From contig CAUYUJ010008613.1 in assembly GCA_963575745.1 (NCBI GenBank), positions 296,855-360,854 on the forward strand: a stretch of 64,000 nucleotides of DNA. The letters are read 5' to 3'. Positions 62,977 to 64,000 of this stretch are shown piece after piece. Position numbers and translations under genes: made by a program. Each line of letters starts with the position of its first letter. Positions within the stretch are counted from its first letter, which is position 1. A model generated the notes under the pieces. The model was not told the DNA's origin. It did not search any database and saw only the letters and a program-made list of their open reading frames with translations. The stretch comes from Prorocentrum cordatum. Lineage: Eukaryota; Sar; Dinophyceae; Prorocentrales; Prorocentraceae.

Positions 62977-63373
62977 CAGTTGTCTCATGTTCCGCATGTC
63001 CACGCTGATCTTACAGGTAAGTTCGGCGAGAGTCCGCCAGCTGGCAAGCAGAGTGGTCAGGCATCGGCCTCTCCCAGCGCACGAACGCCTGTGAGCAGCA
63101 AGGCTGGAAGCTTTACACCCATGGATTGCAATGCTGCGGTGTTAGTTCCTTCCTGGCTGCCCAAAAAACACAGGCACGTTTGGTCGCTCCTTTTCCTCTC
63201 CAGGGCGGGGGCCTGACCCTCATATCCAACACTTACAAAGTGATAGCGAGCAGTACACCACGTGAGAAATATGCCCTCTGGTGTCACACGTGTTGAGTTG
63301 ATCAATGCGATTGACGGGGAAGGTTTCGAAGGAGCGTACGGGCTGGCCTCGCGTCTGCTGCGTCTCTGACTAA

Positions 63374-63886
63374 TTCGCAGAGGCCATCTGGCCCGCCAAA
63401 GCCCTGCCACAGGGCGACAGCTGCGCCCTGGGGGCCATGACAGCGGCCCTCGTGCCGTGGCGCCCCGAGTCCGCCTTGGGCTGGGCGTTCGCGGACGACA
63501 GAAGCTTGGACGCCAAGGACGAACGCGCCGCCGAAGACCTGCAGGCCGGCCTCGCAGCCACGCAAGCCTTCGACAACGACGTCGGCTTCGTGGCGAACGC
63601 CGCCAAACGCCAGGAGTGGGATGCTCAGGGCAAGCACCGGGTGGAGCACTTAGGCCTCACGGCGGTGCCGGCAGACTCGTCCAAACCCATTTTTCCCAGG
63701 GGAGGGTGGGACAAATTGCTCGCTGCCCTTGCGGTTTTCGCCTCGCTCCCAGGGGCCGTGGATGTGCACGAGCGGCGCAGCGTGTCGTGCATTCGCCCAC
63801 TGTGGAGTTGGGCGGCCCCGCTGGTGGCACCTGTTCCCCGCACAGTGCCTGGCCAGCTGTTCCGCGCAATCTTACGTTCGAAGTAA
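63374..63886 (+). pseudogene. Non-LTR-type reverse transcriptase fragment
   Basis: After an in-frame TAA (63371-63373) the frame reads FAEAIWPAKALPQGDSCALG (RT motif B, LPQGD), then ALGWAFADDRSL (motif C, FADD), a helix (DERAAEDLQAGLAATQAFDN), VGFVANAAKRQEW (motif D-like), then VEHLGLTAVPA (a thumb-like GL strand). Motif order and spacing fit a LINE-type RT lacking its fingers and motif A. CGCAG before EAIW could be a splice acceptor. The stop is at 63886; sequence beyond it to the window edge is not assigned. Confidence 0.6.
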
Positions 63887-64000
63887 ACGTGGTGGTGCCA
63901 TGGACGATGGTGGCTCAGCGCATCATGCTGCGCCCGCTGCTCTCGCCAGCCGCCCTTGCGGTCAACATTGTGGCCAGTCCATCCTCCTTGGCCTGGCGCC

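Overview
The window looks like nuclear DNA of a dinoflagellate. The evidence is high G+C, very few and isolated genes, long simple-sequence tracts, several near-matches to the dinoflagellate spliced leader (about 15414, 23074 and 57436), and reverse-transcribing elements with dinoflagellate-like protein motifs. No bacterial operon, tRNA, rRNA or CRISPR signal was seen. No database search was run; family names rest on motifs recognised by eye. Many single-base frame breaks occur, several at homopolymers, so some 'pseudogenes' may be assembly errors.

Layout. 1-6030: the right-hand part of a decayed tyrosine-recombinase (DIRS-like) retroelement: gag-like, RT-RNase H interrupted by a 120-base T tract, then a recombinase. 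6170-10440: a block built from recurring modules: GGCCCCAAGA-type arrays, AGG polypurine tracts and exact-period 44-bp arrays. 10.4-19.3 kb: mostly non-coding, with GAC and TCC tracts, a 292-bp repeat, a near-complete ribosomal protein eL8 (RPL7A) copy on the minus strand with one frame break, and a LINE endonuclease remnant. 19.3-22.3 kb: a recent 1,176-bp tandem duplication carrying the upstream region of an unknown gene. 23.0-28.1 kb: a long unknown protein whose first half is broken repeatedly and whose second half is an intact 800-codon frame. 28-36 kb: mostly non-coding. 36.0-39.8 kb: another long unknown protein with one frame break.

42.7-49.2 kb is the centrepiece: a nearly intact 6.5-kb retroelement with split direct repeats (A1 at the left; B1-A2-B2 at the right), inserted in a TA/TG microsatellite. 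It encodes a small Cys-rich membrane protein, a gag-like protein, RT-RNase H, a tyrosine recombinase in an overlapping frame, and a cytosine-methyltransferase-like domain. The expected life cycle is reverse transcription to a circle, recombinase-mediated integration without target-site duplication, and possibly self-methylation; the last point is inference.

49.2-64 kb: a 78-bp satellite with inverted flanking copies, degraded LINE endonuclease and RT fragments, more GGCCCCAAGA arrays, a TA microsatellite, and a short ORF with a KNT...SCPP signature.
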